From the NCBI RefSeq assembly GCF_013369385.1, contig NZ_SZTO01000011.1, forward strand, positions 86,392-150,391: 64,000 bases of DNA. The letters are read 5' to 3'. Under the pieces are notes generated by a model. That model worked only from the letters and a program-made list of their open reading frames with translations, was not told the DNA's origin and searched no databases. This DNA comes from Vibrio sp. 05-20-BW147 (GTDB lineage: Bacteria > Pseudomonadota > Gammaproteobacteria > Enterobacterales > Vibrionaceae). The position numbers and the translations under genes are program-made. Positions 36,637-45,758 of this stretch are shown piece after piece; position 1 is the stretch's first letter; the number at the start of each line of letters is the position of its first letter.

Positions 36637-37110
36637 TTATGCGTTGTTCGCGTGTGAATTAAGCAGCTTTTCTACTTCTGCCATGAAAAATGTTAACCCT
36701 TGTTCATCAATTTCACTAAATCTGCCCACACTTGGGCTATCAATATCCAGAACGCCAGCCAATTGCCCATTGATTGAGAATGGGATCACGATTTCTGAAT
36801 TGCTCGCCGCATCGCAGGCAATGTGTCCTTCAAACTCGTGCACATCATGCACTCGTTGAACGGTATAAGTTTGCGCTGCCGTTCCGCACACTCCCCTACC
36901 CATAGGAATTCGCACGCATGCTACTTTTCCCTGAAATGGCCCTAAAACCAACTCGTCTTCTTTATATAAGTAAAATCCAACCCAGTTGAGATCGGACATT
37001 CCCATGTTCAGCAACGCACTAATGTTTGAAAGATTGGCGATTAAGTCACGCTCTGATTCAATAAGTGCGACTGCTTGTTTGGTGAGTGTTTGGTAATGTT
37101 CTATGGTCAT
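36637..37110 (-). CDS. msrC: Free methionine-(R)-sulfoxide reductase (GAF fold)
   Basis: A 157-residue GAF-domain enzyme. The three functional cysteines are present at 65, 75 and 99 with the spacing of E. coli MsrC (10 and 24), in 'GKVACVRIPMGRGVCGTA' and 'EGHIACDAASNSEIVIPF'. It reduces free methionine-(R)-sulfoxide in the cytoplasm. It lies on the same strand upstream of proQ, 102 bases before it, and is divergent from the ABC exporter; the same neighbours occur in E. coli (yebR-proQ). Confidence 0.94.
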   Translation of the reverse strand: MTIEHYQTLTKQAVALIESERDLIANLSNISALLNMGMSDLNWVGFYLYKEDELVLGPFQGKVACVRIPMGRGVCGTAAQTYTVQRVHDVHEFEGHIACDAASNSEIVIPFSINGQLAGVLDIDSPSVGRFSEIDEQGLTFFMAEVEKLLNSHANNA

Positions 37111-37237
37111 ATAAAGCTTCCAATTGTTTATTGCACAGCTGAAGCGTGCAGTAATAATTTCCTGAATTTACTTTGGAATAGAGTCAACAGCCGCTAGAAT
37201 GCTGACTCTAATATAAATAGGACTTATTCTCATTATA

Positions 37238-39037
37238 ATGTTATCGACATCCGACACTATTAGCCGCTCCTGGCTTTTAACACAAGCAAAAAAACACAAA
37301 TCTAAGCTTGTGTTTGCGAACCTCATTGCCATTGTTGCCACTTTGGTTAGCGTCCCTATTCCTCTACTCATGCCACTCATGGTTGACGAAGTGTTACTTG
37401 ATCAACCTGGTAAAGGATTGGCAGCCATGAATACCCTATTGCCTCAAGCCTGGCAAACACCGACAGGGTATATCTTCTTGACTTTGCTACTGGTGATCCT
37501 GATGCGTATCACCAGCCAAGCATTAAACATTTTACAGAGCCGCCAGTTCACCTTGGTCTCAAAAACCATTACTTATCAAATGCGCGCTAAGATGATCGAT
37601 AAACTCGGTCGCATCAGTATTCGTCAATATGAAACTCGAGGTAGCGGAGGCATCAATGCGCACCTCATCACAGACATCGAGACCATTGACCAATTCATCG
37701 GCAGCACCTTAGCGAAGTTCGTGATTAGCTTGCTTACCGTCATCGGCACTGCAGGTGTTCTCCTATGGCTGGAATGGCGACTTGGCCTGTTTATCCTCTT
37801 AGTCAACCCTATCGTTATTTACTTCTCTAGAAAACTAGGCAGCAAAGTTAAACATCTCAAAAAGCGCGAAAACCAAGCATTTGAGCAGTTTCAAAATCGC
37901 TTAGTTGAAACCCTTGATGGCATTTATCAATTGAGAGCAGCCAATAAAGAACGAGAGTTTCTCTCTGAGCTCAAACAGCAAGCTGATCAAGTCCGACTCA
38001 ACGCAGACAAATATGCTTGGCAATCCGAAGCCGCGGGTAGAGTCTCCTTTTTGCTCTTTTTGCTTGGTTTTGAGCTGTTTCGTGCCGTTGCGATGCTCAT
38101 GGTGCTCTTTAGTGATCTCACTATTGGTCAAATTTTTGCTGTTTTTGGTTATCTTTGGTTCATGCTGACTCCGGTTCAAGAACTGCTCGGTATCCAGTTT
38201 TCTTGGTATAGCGCGAAAGCGGCGCTTACCCGCATCAACGCGCTTTTGGAACTGGAGGAAGAGTATAGACCTGAGTCGAAAGTCAATCCTTTCACTGATG
38301 GCAAAGAAATTGATGTTTCTGTCGAAAATGTCAGCTTCTCTTACAACCGTGAAACCACTGTATTAAATCAGTTGAATTTACGAATCCCTGCGGGAAAGAA
38401 AGTCGCGCTGGTTGGTGCCAGCGGTGGCGGGAAGTCCACACTAATTCAACTGCTAATTGGTGTGTATCGGCAAGATGGCGGTACTATTCGCTACAATAAT
38501 GAATCCACAGATGACATTGGATTTGAGCTGATTCGAGAAAAAATTGCTGTTGTATTACAACAACCTATACTATTTAATGACAGCCTGAGGCATAATCTGA
38601 CCCTTGGTGGTGACTATGACGAAAGCACGCTTTGGCAAGCGTTGGAAATTGCTCAGTTACAAGATGTCATCACGCAACTGACGGATGGTTTAGAAACTCA
38701 AGTGGGCCGCAACGGTATTCGTTTATCCGGAGGCCAAAGACAGCGTTTAGCCATTGCTCGCATGGTATTGAGTGATCCTCAATTCGTGATTTTGGACGAA
38801 GCGACGTCAGCGCTAGACACGGCAACAGAAGCCGCGCTGCATAAAGCGTTGAACGAATATTTGAAAGGTAGGACAACCCTAATCGTTGCACATAGGTTGT
38901 CAGCGGTTAAACAAGCGGATTTGATCTATGTATTGGAAGATGGGCAAGTTACACAAACAGGGACACACACCGAGTTGGTTGAACAAGACGGCCTCTACCA
39001 AACGCTTTATGGCAGTGTTCAATCTCACGCAAGTTGA
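37238..39037 (+). CDS. ABC-type exporter, fused permease-ATPase
   Basis: A 599-residue half-transporter. Six membrane helices (about 20-310) of the ABC type I exporter fold are followed by an ATPase with Walker A 'GASGGGKST', signature 'LSGGQRQRLAIARMV', Walker B 'FVILDEATSALD' and the H loop 'AHRLSA'. It would work as a homodimer in the inner membrane. It resembles MsbA-like lipid or drug exporters, but substrate cannot be read from sequence; the neighbouring LetAB genes suggest lipid. It is absent from the equivalent E. coli block. The start at the first ATG has no good ribosome-binding site. Confidence 0.9.
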   Translation: MLSTSDTISRSWLLTQAKKHKSKLVFANLIAIVATLVSVPIPLLMPLMVDEVLLDQPGKGLAAMNTLLPQAWQTPTGYIFLTLLLVILMRITSQALNILQSRQFTLVSKTITYQMRAKMIDKLGRISIRQYETRGSGGINAHLITDIETIDQFIGSTLAKFVISLLTVIGTAGVLLWLEWRLGLFILLVNPIVIYFSRKLGSKVKHLKKRENQAFEQFQNRLVETLDGIYQLRAANKEREFLSELKQQADQVRLNADKYAWQSEAAGRVSFLLFLLGFELFRAVAMLMVLFSDLTIGQIFAVFGYLWFMLTPVQELLGIQFSWYSAKAALTRINALLELEEEYRPESKVNPFTDGKEIDVSVENVSFSYNRETTVLNQLNLRIPAGKKVALVGASGGGKSTLIQLLIGVYRQDGGTIRYNNESTDDIGFELIREKIAVVLQQPILFNDSLRHNLTLGGDYDESTLWQALEIAQLQDVITQLTDGLETQVGRNGIRLSGGQRQRLAIARMVLSDPQFVILDEATSALDTATEAALHKALNEYLKGRTTLIVAHRLSAVKQADLIYVLEDGQVTQTGTHTELVEQDGLYQTLYGSVQSHAS

Positions 39038-39094
39038 ACATCTGCTCCTATTGACATCGATTGAGCGAAGAACACTTATTAACGAGAGGTCGCA

Positions 39095-40369
39095 ATGACC
39101 TCTCCTACTCCACAGCCAGCACCCGACCAACACAGCACTCGAATAGAAAATGTACGGCTTTGCCAAGGCTGTGAGCTCCCCGTTGACGTCATCTCTGTCA
39201 GAAAAGGACGCAGTGCTTTTTGCCCTCGATGTGGAACCCAGCTCTATCGTGGTGGCAACCCAAGCCTTTCTGGTAACCTCGCCATCGCGATCACCTGTTT
39301 GATGCTGTTTATCCCTTCTCACTTTTTTAACTTTATCAGCATTCGACTTTTTGGCGTCATGATCCCTGCAACACTCCCATCCGGTATGTTGACTTTAATG
39401 GATGAGGGCTTTGTCGCGCTGTCTTTGCTGATCATGTTCTGTAGCTCGCTCGCTCCCTTGCTGGTTTGCAGCTCAGTGGTATTGGCTCATGTCGCACTCA
39501 AATACAAATGGTTTAACGCCTTTAAGCATTCGCTGAATATTGTTCAAAATCTAAAGCACTGGATGATGCTCGATGTCTTCCTCGTCAGCATTGCTATTTC
39601 TTGTTTCAAGTTGCAGGACTATTCAGACATTTTTGTTGGCCCTGGTTTGATAGGACTGCTGCTGCTGCAGTTATTCAGCGTGTTACTCATTACTCGCGTC
39701 AGTGTCAGACGATATTGGGAGGCGTGGCATGCAGAAAGCCACTATCGACTCGCTGAAAAGCACATTCATTGCCATAGTTGTCATCTGTCACAACCTGAGC
39801 AAACCAATTGCGTTCGCTGTAGAAAGCCTCTGCACCACCGAAAGCCCCATTCGCTGCAAAAAACATGGGCCTATCTGATCGCTGCGACTGTCGCTATTTT
39901 CCCGGCGAACTTAATTCCGATTTCAATCCTCATCACAAACGGACAGAGACTTGAAGACACCATTTACTCCGGTGTCGCTGCATTAATAAAAAATGGTATG
40001 CACGGTATCGCCGCCATTATTTTTATTGCCAGTATTGTTGTGCCTGTCGCCAAGATTTTGGGCCTGACATACATACTGCTTTGCATTCATTTCAAGCGCA
40101 CGATTTACCACCGTCAGCGGATGACCATTTATTTCTTCGTAAAATGGATTGGCAAATGGTCGGTGATGGACCTGTTTGTCATTTCGATCATGATGACCTT
40201 GGTCGACCGAGGTCAAATTCTCGATTTCACACCCGGGTATGGAGCGGTCGCGTTTGGTATGGTGGTTGTGTTAACCATGTTAGCCGCAGAAAGTATCGAT
40301 CCCCGATTGATCTGGGATAACTACTCAGATGTAAAAAAAGATGAGTCATTGCATGAGCAAACAAAATAG
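39095..40369 (+). CDS. letA: Paraquat-inducible protein A-like membrane protein LetA
   Basis: A 424-residue inner-membrane protein. It has two PqiA modules, each a zinc-ribbon followed by four membrane helices. Cysteines: 'LCQGCELPVDV' with 'FCPRCGTQLY' in the first, 'HCHSCHLSQPEQTNCVRCRKPLHHRK' in the second. LetA partners the MCE tunnel LetB in lipid transfer between the membranes. It overlaps letB by 17 bases, so the pair is cotranslated. It starts 57 bases after the ABC exporter. Confidence 0.94.
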   Translation: MTSPTPQPAPDQHSTRIENVRLCQGCELPVDVISVRKGRSAFCPRCGTQLYRGGNPSLSGNLAIAITCLMLFIPSHFFNFISIRLFGVMIPATLPSGMLTLMDEGFVALSLLIMFCSSLAPLLVCSSVVLAHVALKYKWFNAFKHSLNIVQNLKHWMMLDVFLVSIAISCFKLQDYSDIFVGPGLIGLLLLQLFSVLLITRVSVRRYWEAWHAESHYRLAEKHIHCHSCHLSQPEQTNCVRCRKPLHHRKPHSLQKTWAYLIAATVAIFPANLIPISILITNGQRLEDTIYSGVAALIKNGMHGIAAIIFIASIVVPVAKILGLTYILLCIHFKRTIYHRQRMTIYFFVKWIGKWSVMDLFVISIMMTLVDRGQILDFTPGYGAVAFGMVVVLTMLAAESIDPRLIWDNYSDVKKDESLHEQTK

Positions 40370-43010
40370 TTCGCAGAGTTCGTATACACCAGATGTCCGC
40401 AAGAACAAAGGGATATCCCCCCTTTGGATTTTGCCCATCCTCACGATGTTATTAGCCGGATGGCTAGTCGCCAAAGCGATACACGATGCTGGTGAACGAG
40501 TACAAATCTATTTCTCCGATGCTCAAGGTCTGGTCGCGGGACGCACTACTATTCGCTACCAAGGTTTAGAAGTCGGTATGGTACGAGACATCAACTTATC
40601 GAAAGATCTATCCAATATCTATGTCGATGCCGATATTTACCCCGAGGCCACTCAATTACTGGGAAAAAACACCCGTTTTTGGTTGGTGAAACCAACGGCA
40701 AGCTTATCGGGTATTTCAGGATTAGATGCGCTGGTATCGGGTAACTATATCGCCATTCAACCAGGCGCTGACGACGATGAGGCAGAAAGCGTCTTCTATG
40801 CTTTAGACAGTGCTCCGACGGATATTCTCGCTGACAAAGGATTAACCATCACCTTGCGCGCGCGAGACTTGGGTGGCGTCTCGATTGGCTCAAAAATTGT
40901 CTATAAAAAAATCCCTATTGGGGAAGTCTACAGTTACCGCCTTGCAGAAAATGGCAAGTCGGTGACAATCTTAGCCCGTATCGACGATGAATATCGGCAC
41001 ATCATCAACCAACAGAGCCGCTTTTGGAATGTCAGTGGCATTGGCGCAAGTATTGGTTTTGAAGGGGTTGATGTTCGCCTTGAGAGTATGAGCGCCCTTT
41101 TTAGTGGTGCCATTGCCGTGGATTCACCTGATGACGGTGAACCGGTTGAAAAGAATGCGCAATTTCGCTTATACCGGGACTTAAAGACCGCCGGCCGCGG
41201 TATTTCTGTTCAGATCACGTTACCAGATGGGCACAATATCAGCTCCAATGGTGCCCCTATCATGTACCGAGGCATCGAGGTGGGTGAAATCACCAATCTC
41301 TCCCTCTCTGACGGAAGAGAAATGATCATTGCTAACGCAGCAATCCAGCCCGCCTTCAGCGACATGCTCACCACAGGCAGTGACTTTGTACTAGAAGAGG
41401 CGAAAGTTTCTCTCTCTGGAGTGGAAAACATTAGCAACTTGGTGCGCGGTAACTTTCTCACGTTAGTGCCAGGTGAAGGTGATAAATCTCGTCGATTCAC
41501 AGCCATTAAAAAAGATGACTACGCGCAACAACAAGCAAAGTCGGTTTCCATTCGTTTGATTTCCGAAAGCTCTTACGGTTTGGATGCTGGTGCAAACCTG
41601 CTCTATAAAGGTATTGTGGTCGGATCGATCACTAAAGTAGGACTCATCAGTAAAACATCGGTAGAGAGTAGCAATCACGAAGTTTTTCTTGATGTACTGG
41701 TTGATCAACAATACGCACATCTCATTCGCGCAAACAACCGATTCTTTGTAACGGGCAGTGCGACAGCAGAACTCACAGAGTCAGGGCTAAATGTGACCGT
41801 TCCTCCAGCGAAACAACTGCTTACCGGCTCAATCAGTTTCATCAGTGAAGGGAAGCCGCAGGCGAATCAAGCCTACCAGTTATTCCAAAGCCGTTCGCTG
41901 GCTGAACTGGCAAAATTTAACCAAAGTGGCTCACAAACTCTAACGCTGTTCGCCTCTGAGTTGCCTCCTATTTCCAAAGGTAGCCCTCTTCTTTACCGCA
42001 ACTTGACGGTGGGCAATGTTTCCGATTTTTCCTTGGCAAACGGTGGTGTAGAGGTTTCAATCAGCATCGAGAATCGTTATAAGCATCTCATCAATGATCA
42101 AACGGTTTTTTGGAACCGCTCGGGCGTCGAAGTGGACGCCAGCTTGGCCGGGGTGGCAATCAAAGCCGCTCCGCTTAAAACACTACTACAAGGTGGAATT
42201 GCTTTTGACACGGTCGCAGGCATTGAGAACAAAACTGGACAGCATTGGAAACTCTATCCGGACCAAAACCAAGCGCGCAAATTTGGCCGAATCATTACAC
42301 TCAGAACCGATGGAGGGCAATCCCTCAGCAAGGGAATGGCGATCCAATATCAAGGGGTCAAGGTAGGAGAAATCACGCTAGTGGCGCCTGATTTCAACAA
42401 AGGCATCGTAGAGGCATCAGCAAGAATTCTGCCAGAATACGTTGCCAATGTGGCTTTGCAAGGTTCTCATTTTTGGTTAGCGGAACCCAAGATTGGCCTA
42501 AATGGGGTAAAAAACATCGACGCCCTAATCAGCAAATACATCCAGGTAGAGCCAGGAAAAGGGAAAGCGGCATTCAGTTTTGAATTAGCCAATAAGCCAC
42601 CTCATCCAACGGGAACTGTGTTTACACTACAAAGTGAGCATCGTGGCTCGGTCAGTGTTGGAACGCCGATTCTTTATCGCGATATGGAAGTGGGCAGCGT
42701 GACCGATGTCCAGCTTGGTAAGTTTGCTGATCGTGTTGTCTTTAGTATCGAGATTCAAAACGAATACGCTTATTTGGTCAGACAAAACAGCCTGTTTTGG
42801 AATGTGTCTGGCGTAGACGTTTCAATAGGCCTATCCGGTGCAAACATCAAAGCGGGCTCATTTGATAGCTTGGTTCGAGGTGGCATTGCCTTCGCAACTC
42901 CACCGCAAAAACAACTCGAGCCTATCGCGCAGCAAGGCCAAGCATTTTTCCTCTACGACAAAGCCGAGGAAGATTGGAAAAAGTGGCGAACGGCCATTCC
43001 TAAACCTTAG
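40353..43010 (+). CDS. letB: MCE-family lipid transport tunnel protein LetB
   Basis: An 885-residue protein with a short cytoplasmic tail, one membrane helix (about 20-40) and seven MCE domains in tandem. The repeats share 'Y(Q/R)G(I/L/V)EVG' and 'GxISGLDALVSGNYI'-type motifs. In E. coli LetB, seven stacked MCE hexamers form a tunnel spanning the periplasm. An ATG four codons earlier is possible; 40353 places the helix at the same distance as in E. coli LetB. A strong terminator follows directly. Confidence 0.95.
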   Translation: MSKQNSSQSSYTPDVRKNKGISPLWILPILTMLLAGWLVAKAIHDAGERVQIYFSDAQGLVAGRTTIRYQGLEVGMVRDINLSKDLSNIYVDADIYPEATQLLGKNTRFWLVKPTASLSGISGLDALVSGNYIAIQPGADDDEAESVFYALDSAPTDILADKGLTITLRARDLGGVSIGSKIVYKKIPIGEVYSYRLAENGKSVTILARIDDEYRHIINQQSRFWNVSGIGASIGFEGVDVRLESMSALFSGAIAVDSPDDGEPVEKNAQFRLYRDLKTAGRGISVQITLPDGHNISSNGAPIMYRGIEVGEITNLSLSDGREMIIANAAIQPAFSDMLTTGSDFVLEEAKVSLSGVENISNLVRGNFLTLVPGEGDKSRRFTAIKKDDYAQQQAKSVSIRLISESSYGLDAGANLLYKGIVVGSITKVGLISKTSVESSNHEVFLDVLVDQQYAHLIRANNRFFVTGSATAELTESGLNVTVPPAKQLLTGSISFISEGKPQANQAYQLFQSRSLAELAKFNQSGSQTLTLFASELPPISKGSPLLYRNLTVGNVSDFSLANGGVEVSISIENRYKHLINDQTVFWNRSGVEVDASLAGVAIKAAPLKTLLQGGIAFDTVAGIENKTGQHWKLYPDQNQARKFGRIITLRTDGGQSLSKGMAIQYQGVKVGEITLVAPDFNKGIVEASARILPEYVANVALQGSHFWLAEPKIGLNGVKNIDALISKYIQVEPGKGKAAFSFELANKPPHPTGTVFTLQSEHRGSVSVGTPILYRDMEVGSVTDVQLGKFADRVVFSIEIQNEYAYLVRQNSLFWNVSGVDVSIGLSGANIKAGSFDSLVRGGIAFATPPQKQLEPIAQQGQAFFLYDKAEEDWKKWRTAIPKP

Positions 43011-43019
43011 TTTGACTCT

Positions 43020-43050
43020 AAATGCAGCTTTCGGGCTGCATTTTTATTTT
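43020..43050 (+). terminator. letAB terminator
   Basis: AAATGCAGC / GCTGCATTT with a 6-base loop, then a T-rich run. It starts 10 bases after the letB stop and separates letAB from rsmF. Confidence 0.92.
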
Positions 43051-43108
43051 TGTCTGCTCGCCAATTCGTTTATCATTCCCCTCCCATATTGGCACCTGGA
43101 ACCCTACT

Positions 43109-44527
43109 GTGCATTCAAACGTCTATCTGCCAGAAACCTTTCTGGAAAAAATCAAAACCATCCTACCTAGCGCCCTGAACATGGACGACTTTATCGCCTA
43201 CTGTCAGCAGCCACTGCGTAAAAGTATCCGCGTCAACACGCTCAAGATCTCCGTTGATGCCTTTCTTACCATCGCGCAAGAGAAAAGTTGGACGCTTCAC
43301 CCTGTTCCTTGGTGTGAAACCGGTTTTTGGATTGAGGCAGATGAAAGCAAAGTACCGCTTGGCAACACGGCTGAGCACATGTGCGGTTTGTTCTATATTC
43401 AAGAAGCCAGCTCAATGATGCCAGTTAGCGCGCTCTTTCTGGGTGAAAACCAATTTGAATCGGTGCTGGATACCGCCGCGGCACCTGGCTCTAAAACCAC
43501 ACAAATAGCAGCATTAATGAACAACCAAGGCATTTTGGTCGCGAACGAGTATGCTGCAAGCCGAGTGAAAGTGCTTCACGCCAACATTGAACGTTGTGGT
43601 GTTCGAAATGCAGCATTGAGTAACTTTGATGGCCGTGTGTTTGGTGGTTGGCTACCAGAATCGTTTGATGCTGTGTTGCTTGACGCCCCTTGCTCAGGCG
43701 AAGGCACCGTGCGCAAAGACGAAGATGCAATGAAAAACTGGTCCCAAGAATCAGTACTTGAAATTGCGGCGACACAAAAAGATTTGATCGAAAGTGCATT
43801 TCAAGCGCTCAAACCGGGTGGTGTCATGGTTTACTCGACCTGCACATTGAGCGAAGAAGAAAACCAGCAAGTTTGTCACCATCTAAAACACACTTTTGGC
43901 GATGCCGTGGCGTTTGAAAGTTTGAGCTCGCTCTTCGATGGCGCAGAGAAAGCGCTAACCGAAGAAGGGTTTCTGCATATTTTCCCGCAAGTGTACGACA
44001 GTGAAGGTTTCTTCGTCGCGCGTATTCGCAAACTGGCGTCGGTCAACACTCCAGACGTCAACAAGAAAATGGGTAAGTTTCCATTTCAAAAAGCGAGTAA
44101 AAAAGAGAGTGCCTTGATTGAGAAATCCCTCTCTGATTCACTTGATATCAGTTTACCCACGGACAGCACCATTTGGTTACGAGACAACGATGTTTGGCTC
44201 TTCCCTAATGCTTTAGAACCCATGCTGGGTGAACTGCGCTTCTCTCGTATGGGGATCAAGCTGGCTGAAAAGCACAAGAATGGCTATCGTTGGCAGCATC
44301 AGATTGCAACAACATTAGCCAGCGGCGATGAGAAAACCGTTGTGGACATCGACACCGATGCCGCACGCGAATGGTTTATGGGTCGTGATATTTACCCAGA
44401 CAACAGTGGCAAAGGTGAAGTTTTCGTCCGCTACCAAGGTGCCATTATCGGCTTGGGAAAATGGGTCAGTAACAAAATTAAGAATGGTTTGCCAAGAGAG
44501 TTGGTCAAAGATAAGAATTTGTTCTAG
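43109..44527 (+). CDS. rsmF: 16S rRNA (cytosine-1407-C5)-methyltransferase RsmF
   Basis: A 472-residue RNA methyltransferase starting at a GTG at 43109, where the conserved 'HSNVYLPETFLEKI' begins; the frame upstream is not conserved and runs across the terminator. SAM-binding 'VLDTAAAPGSKTTQIA', 'VLLDAPCSGEGTVRKDED' and the catalytic cysteine in 'VYSTCTLSEEENQQV' are present. The carboxy-terminal PUA-like domain is complete ('EWFMGRDIYPD', 'KIKNGLPREL'). It keeps the letB-rsmF order of E. coli. Confidence 0.95.
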   Translation: MHSNVYLPETFLEKIKTILPSALNMDDFIAYCQQPLRKSIRVNTLKISVDAFLTIAQEKSWTLHPVPWCETGFWIEADESKVPLGNTAEHMCGLFYIQEASSMMPVSALFLGENQFESVLDTAAAPGSKTTQIAALMNNQGILVANEYAASRVKVLHANIERCGVRNAALSNFDGRVFGGWLPESFDAVLLDAPCSGEGTVRKDEDAMKNWSQESVLEIAATQKDLIESAFQALKPGGVMVYSTCTLSEEENQQVCHHLKHTFGDAVAFESLSSLFDGAEKALTEEGFLHIFPQVYDSEGFFVARIRKLASVNTPDVNKKMGKFPFQKASKKESALIEKSLSDSLDISLPTDSTIWLRDNDVWLFPNALEPMLGELRFSRMGIKLAEKHKNGYRWQHQIATTLASGDEKTVVDIDTDAAREWFMGRDIYPDNSGKGEVFVRYQGAIIGLGKWVSNKIKNGLPRELVKDKNLF

Positions 44528-44554
44528 TTATAAGACCGCTTCCAAAAACAAATG

Positions 44555-44572
44555 AGTTCGACGCGTCGAACT
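44555..44572. promoter_or_regulatory. 18-bp perfect palindrome AGTTCGACGCGTCGAACT
   Basis: A spacerless perfect palindrome 27 bases after the rsmF stop. It is GC-rich in an otherwise A/T-rich intergenic region and has no T run after it, so it is not a terminator. It lies just upstream of a TACAAT (44595-44600) that could be the -10 box of the candidate RNA. It is a likely operator for an unidentified dimeric regulator. Confidence 0.5.
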
Positions 44573-44606
44573 AAGCAGCTCTAAAAGCCTGTACTACAAT
44601 TAAGAT

Positions 44607-44741
44607 TAGTTGAACGTGAAAGTGTTGGAGAGAATCCCCCTCAAGTAACTTTCCCAGACTTTACGGCACAACACAATTTAGCGCAGGCTCTTACGAGCCA
44701 CTTCCCCTGGGCCCAACGATGGAAGCGATGGGCCTTTTTTT
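44607..44741 (+). ncRNA. Candidate small RNA with three hairpins and a terminator
   Basis: Inferred transcript from about seven bases after the -10-like TACAAT to an intrinsic terminator. Visible pairings are GAAAGT...ACTTTC (a long first stem-loop with inner TTG/CAA pairs), GGCTC-TTAC-GAGCC, and the terminator GGCCCA...TGGGCC followed by seven T. No open reading frame fits. It matches no sRNA family that I recognise. The terminator could instead serve rsmF. Confidence 0.35.
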
Positions 44742-44825
44742 ATATTAACGTTACATTTCGCTTATAACTGCCAGTTAACGACAACAACAGGCAATGATTT
44801 ACTAACGAAGAATGCGATATGGCCA

Positions 44826-45662
44826 CTATTTCACTAAACGAATGCCATCATCTTCAATCGTGATTTTTCCAGTTTTAAACAGACCACCAATCGTCTTTTT
44901 ATAAGTGCCCTTACTGGTGCGGAATGCTGCAAAAATAGCATCAGGGCTGGATTTGTCATTAAGTGGTAAGAAGCCGCCTTTCTTTTCAAGTAGTTCTAGC
45001 ACTTTTTCTGACAAATCATCCATCTTCGCGACGCCAACCTTCTGCAACGACAAATCAATTTTTCCATCTTCACGGATGTTCTTAATGAAGCCTTTCAGCT
45101 TCTTGCCAATAAACAGCTTGCCAAAAACATCCGATGGAAAAATCATGCCCCAGTGTGAACCATTGACAATCGCTTTGAAGCCCAACTGACTGCGCTCAGC
45201 AATGATCAGATCCACTTGCTCGTTGCGGGTGTAGTTCGCCGGTGTTTTATCAAGTAGCTTATTGAATTTGGTGGTGCCGACAATTCGGCCAGAGGCTTTA
45301 TCGGTGTACACATACACGAGAATCGATTGACCAGCGGTAAAACGGCTGCGTTGCTCACTGTATGGCACCAGTAGATCTTTCTCTTTGATGCCCCAGTTAA
45401 CAAAAGCACCCGTGCTGTTGACACCCTCAACCTTCATCAAGCCCCATTCGCCCACTTGTGCGATTGGCGTTTCAGTTGTAGCTGCCAATTGATTGTCGGA
45501 GTCAAAGTAAATAAAAACATCGATTTGAGCGCCGACGTCACAGCCTTCTGGCACATGTTTGTTTGCCAGTAAAATGCTGCCGTAGTCTTTTCCATCTAGG
45601 AATACACCAAAATCTGTGCGTTTAGTTACTTCTAAGTTGTTAATTTGACCAACTTTAATCAT
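44826..45662 (-). CDS. CvfB-family S1-like RNA-binding protein
   Basis: A 278-residue cytoplasmic protein of the CvfB/YitL family: three S1-type beta barrels ('RTDFGVFLDGKDYGSILLANK', 'SQLGFKAIVNGSHWGMIFPSDVF', 'GKKLKGFIKNIREDGKIDLSLQKVG') followed by a winged-helix end ('VLELLEKKGGFLPLNDKSSPDAIFAAFRTSKGTYKKTIGGLFKTGKI'). It should bind RNA; the Staphylococcus relative affects virulence gene expression. The target in vibrios is unknown. The gene stands alone, convergent with rsmF. Confidence 0.88.
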   Translation of the reverse strand: MIKVGQINNLEVTKRTDFGVFLDGKDYGSILLANKHVPEGCDVGAQIDVFIYFDSDNQLAATTETPIAQVGEWGLMKVEGVNSTGAFVNWGIKEKDLLVPYSEQRSRFTAGQSILVYVYTDKASGRIVGTTKFNKLLDKTPANYTRNEQVDLIIAERSQLGFKAIVNGSHWGMIFPSDVFGKLFIGKKLKGFIKNIREDGKIDLSLQKVGVAKMDDLSEKVLELLEKKGGFLPLNDKSSPDAIFAAFRTSKGTYKKTIGGLFKTGKITIEDDGIRLVK

Positions 45663-45758
45663 TGAATATATCTCACTGCAAATTTGCAGAGATTATACGT
45701 TATCTCTGCTATTCTTGCGCAAGTCTCAATACAATTATTTATCAAATAGGGTATTTCG

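Noticed and set aside
37219..37237. Fur-box-like TTATTCTCATTATA next to the ABC exporter start
   Set aside because: Only 11 of 19 positions fit the Fur consensus and it abuts the start codon, so it was not called.
43022..43108. Longer RsmF start at ATG 43022
   Set aside because: It would overlap the letAB terminator, and the conserved sequence begins at the GTG at 43109.
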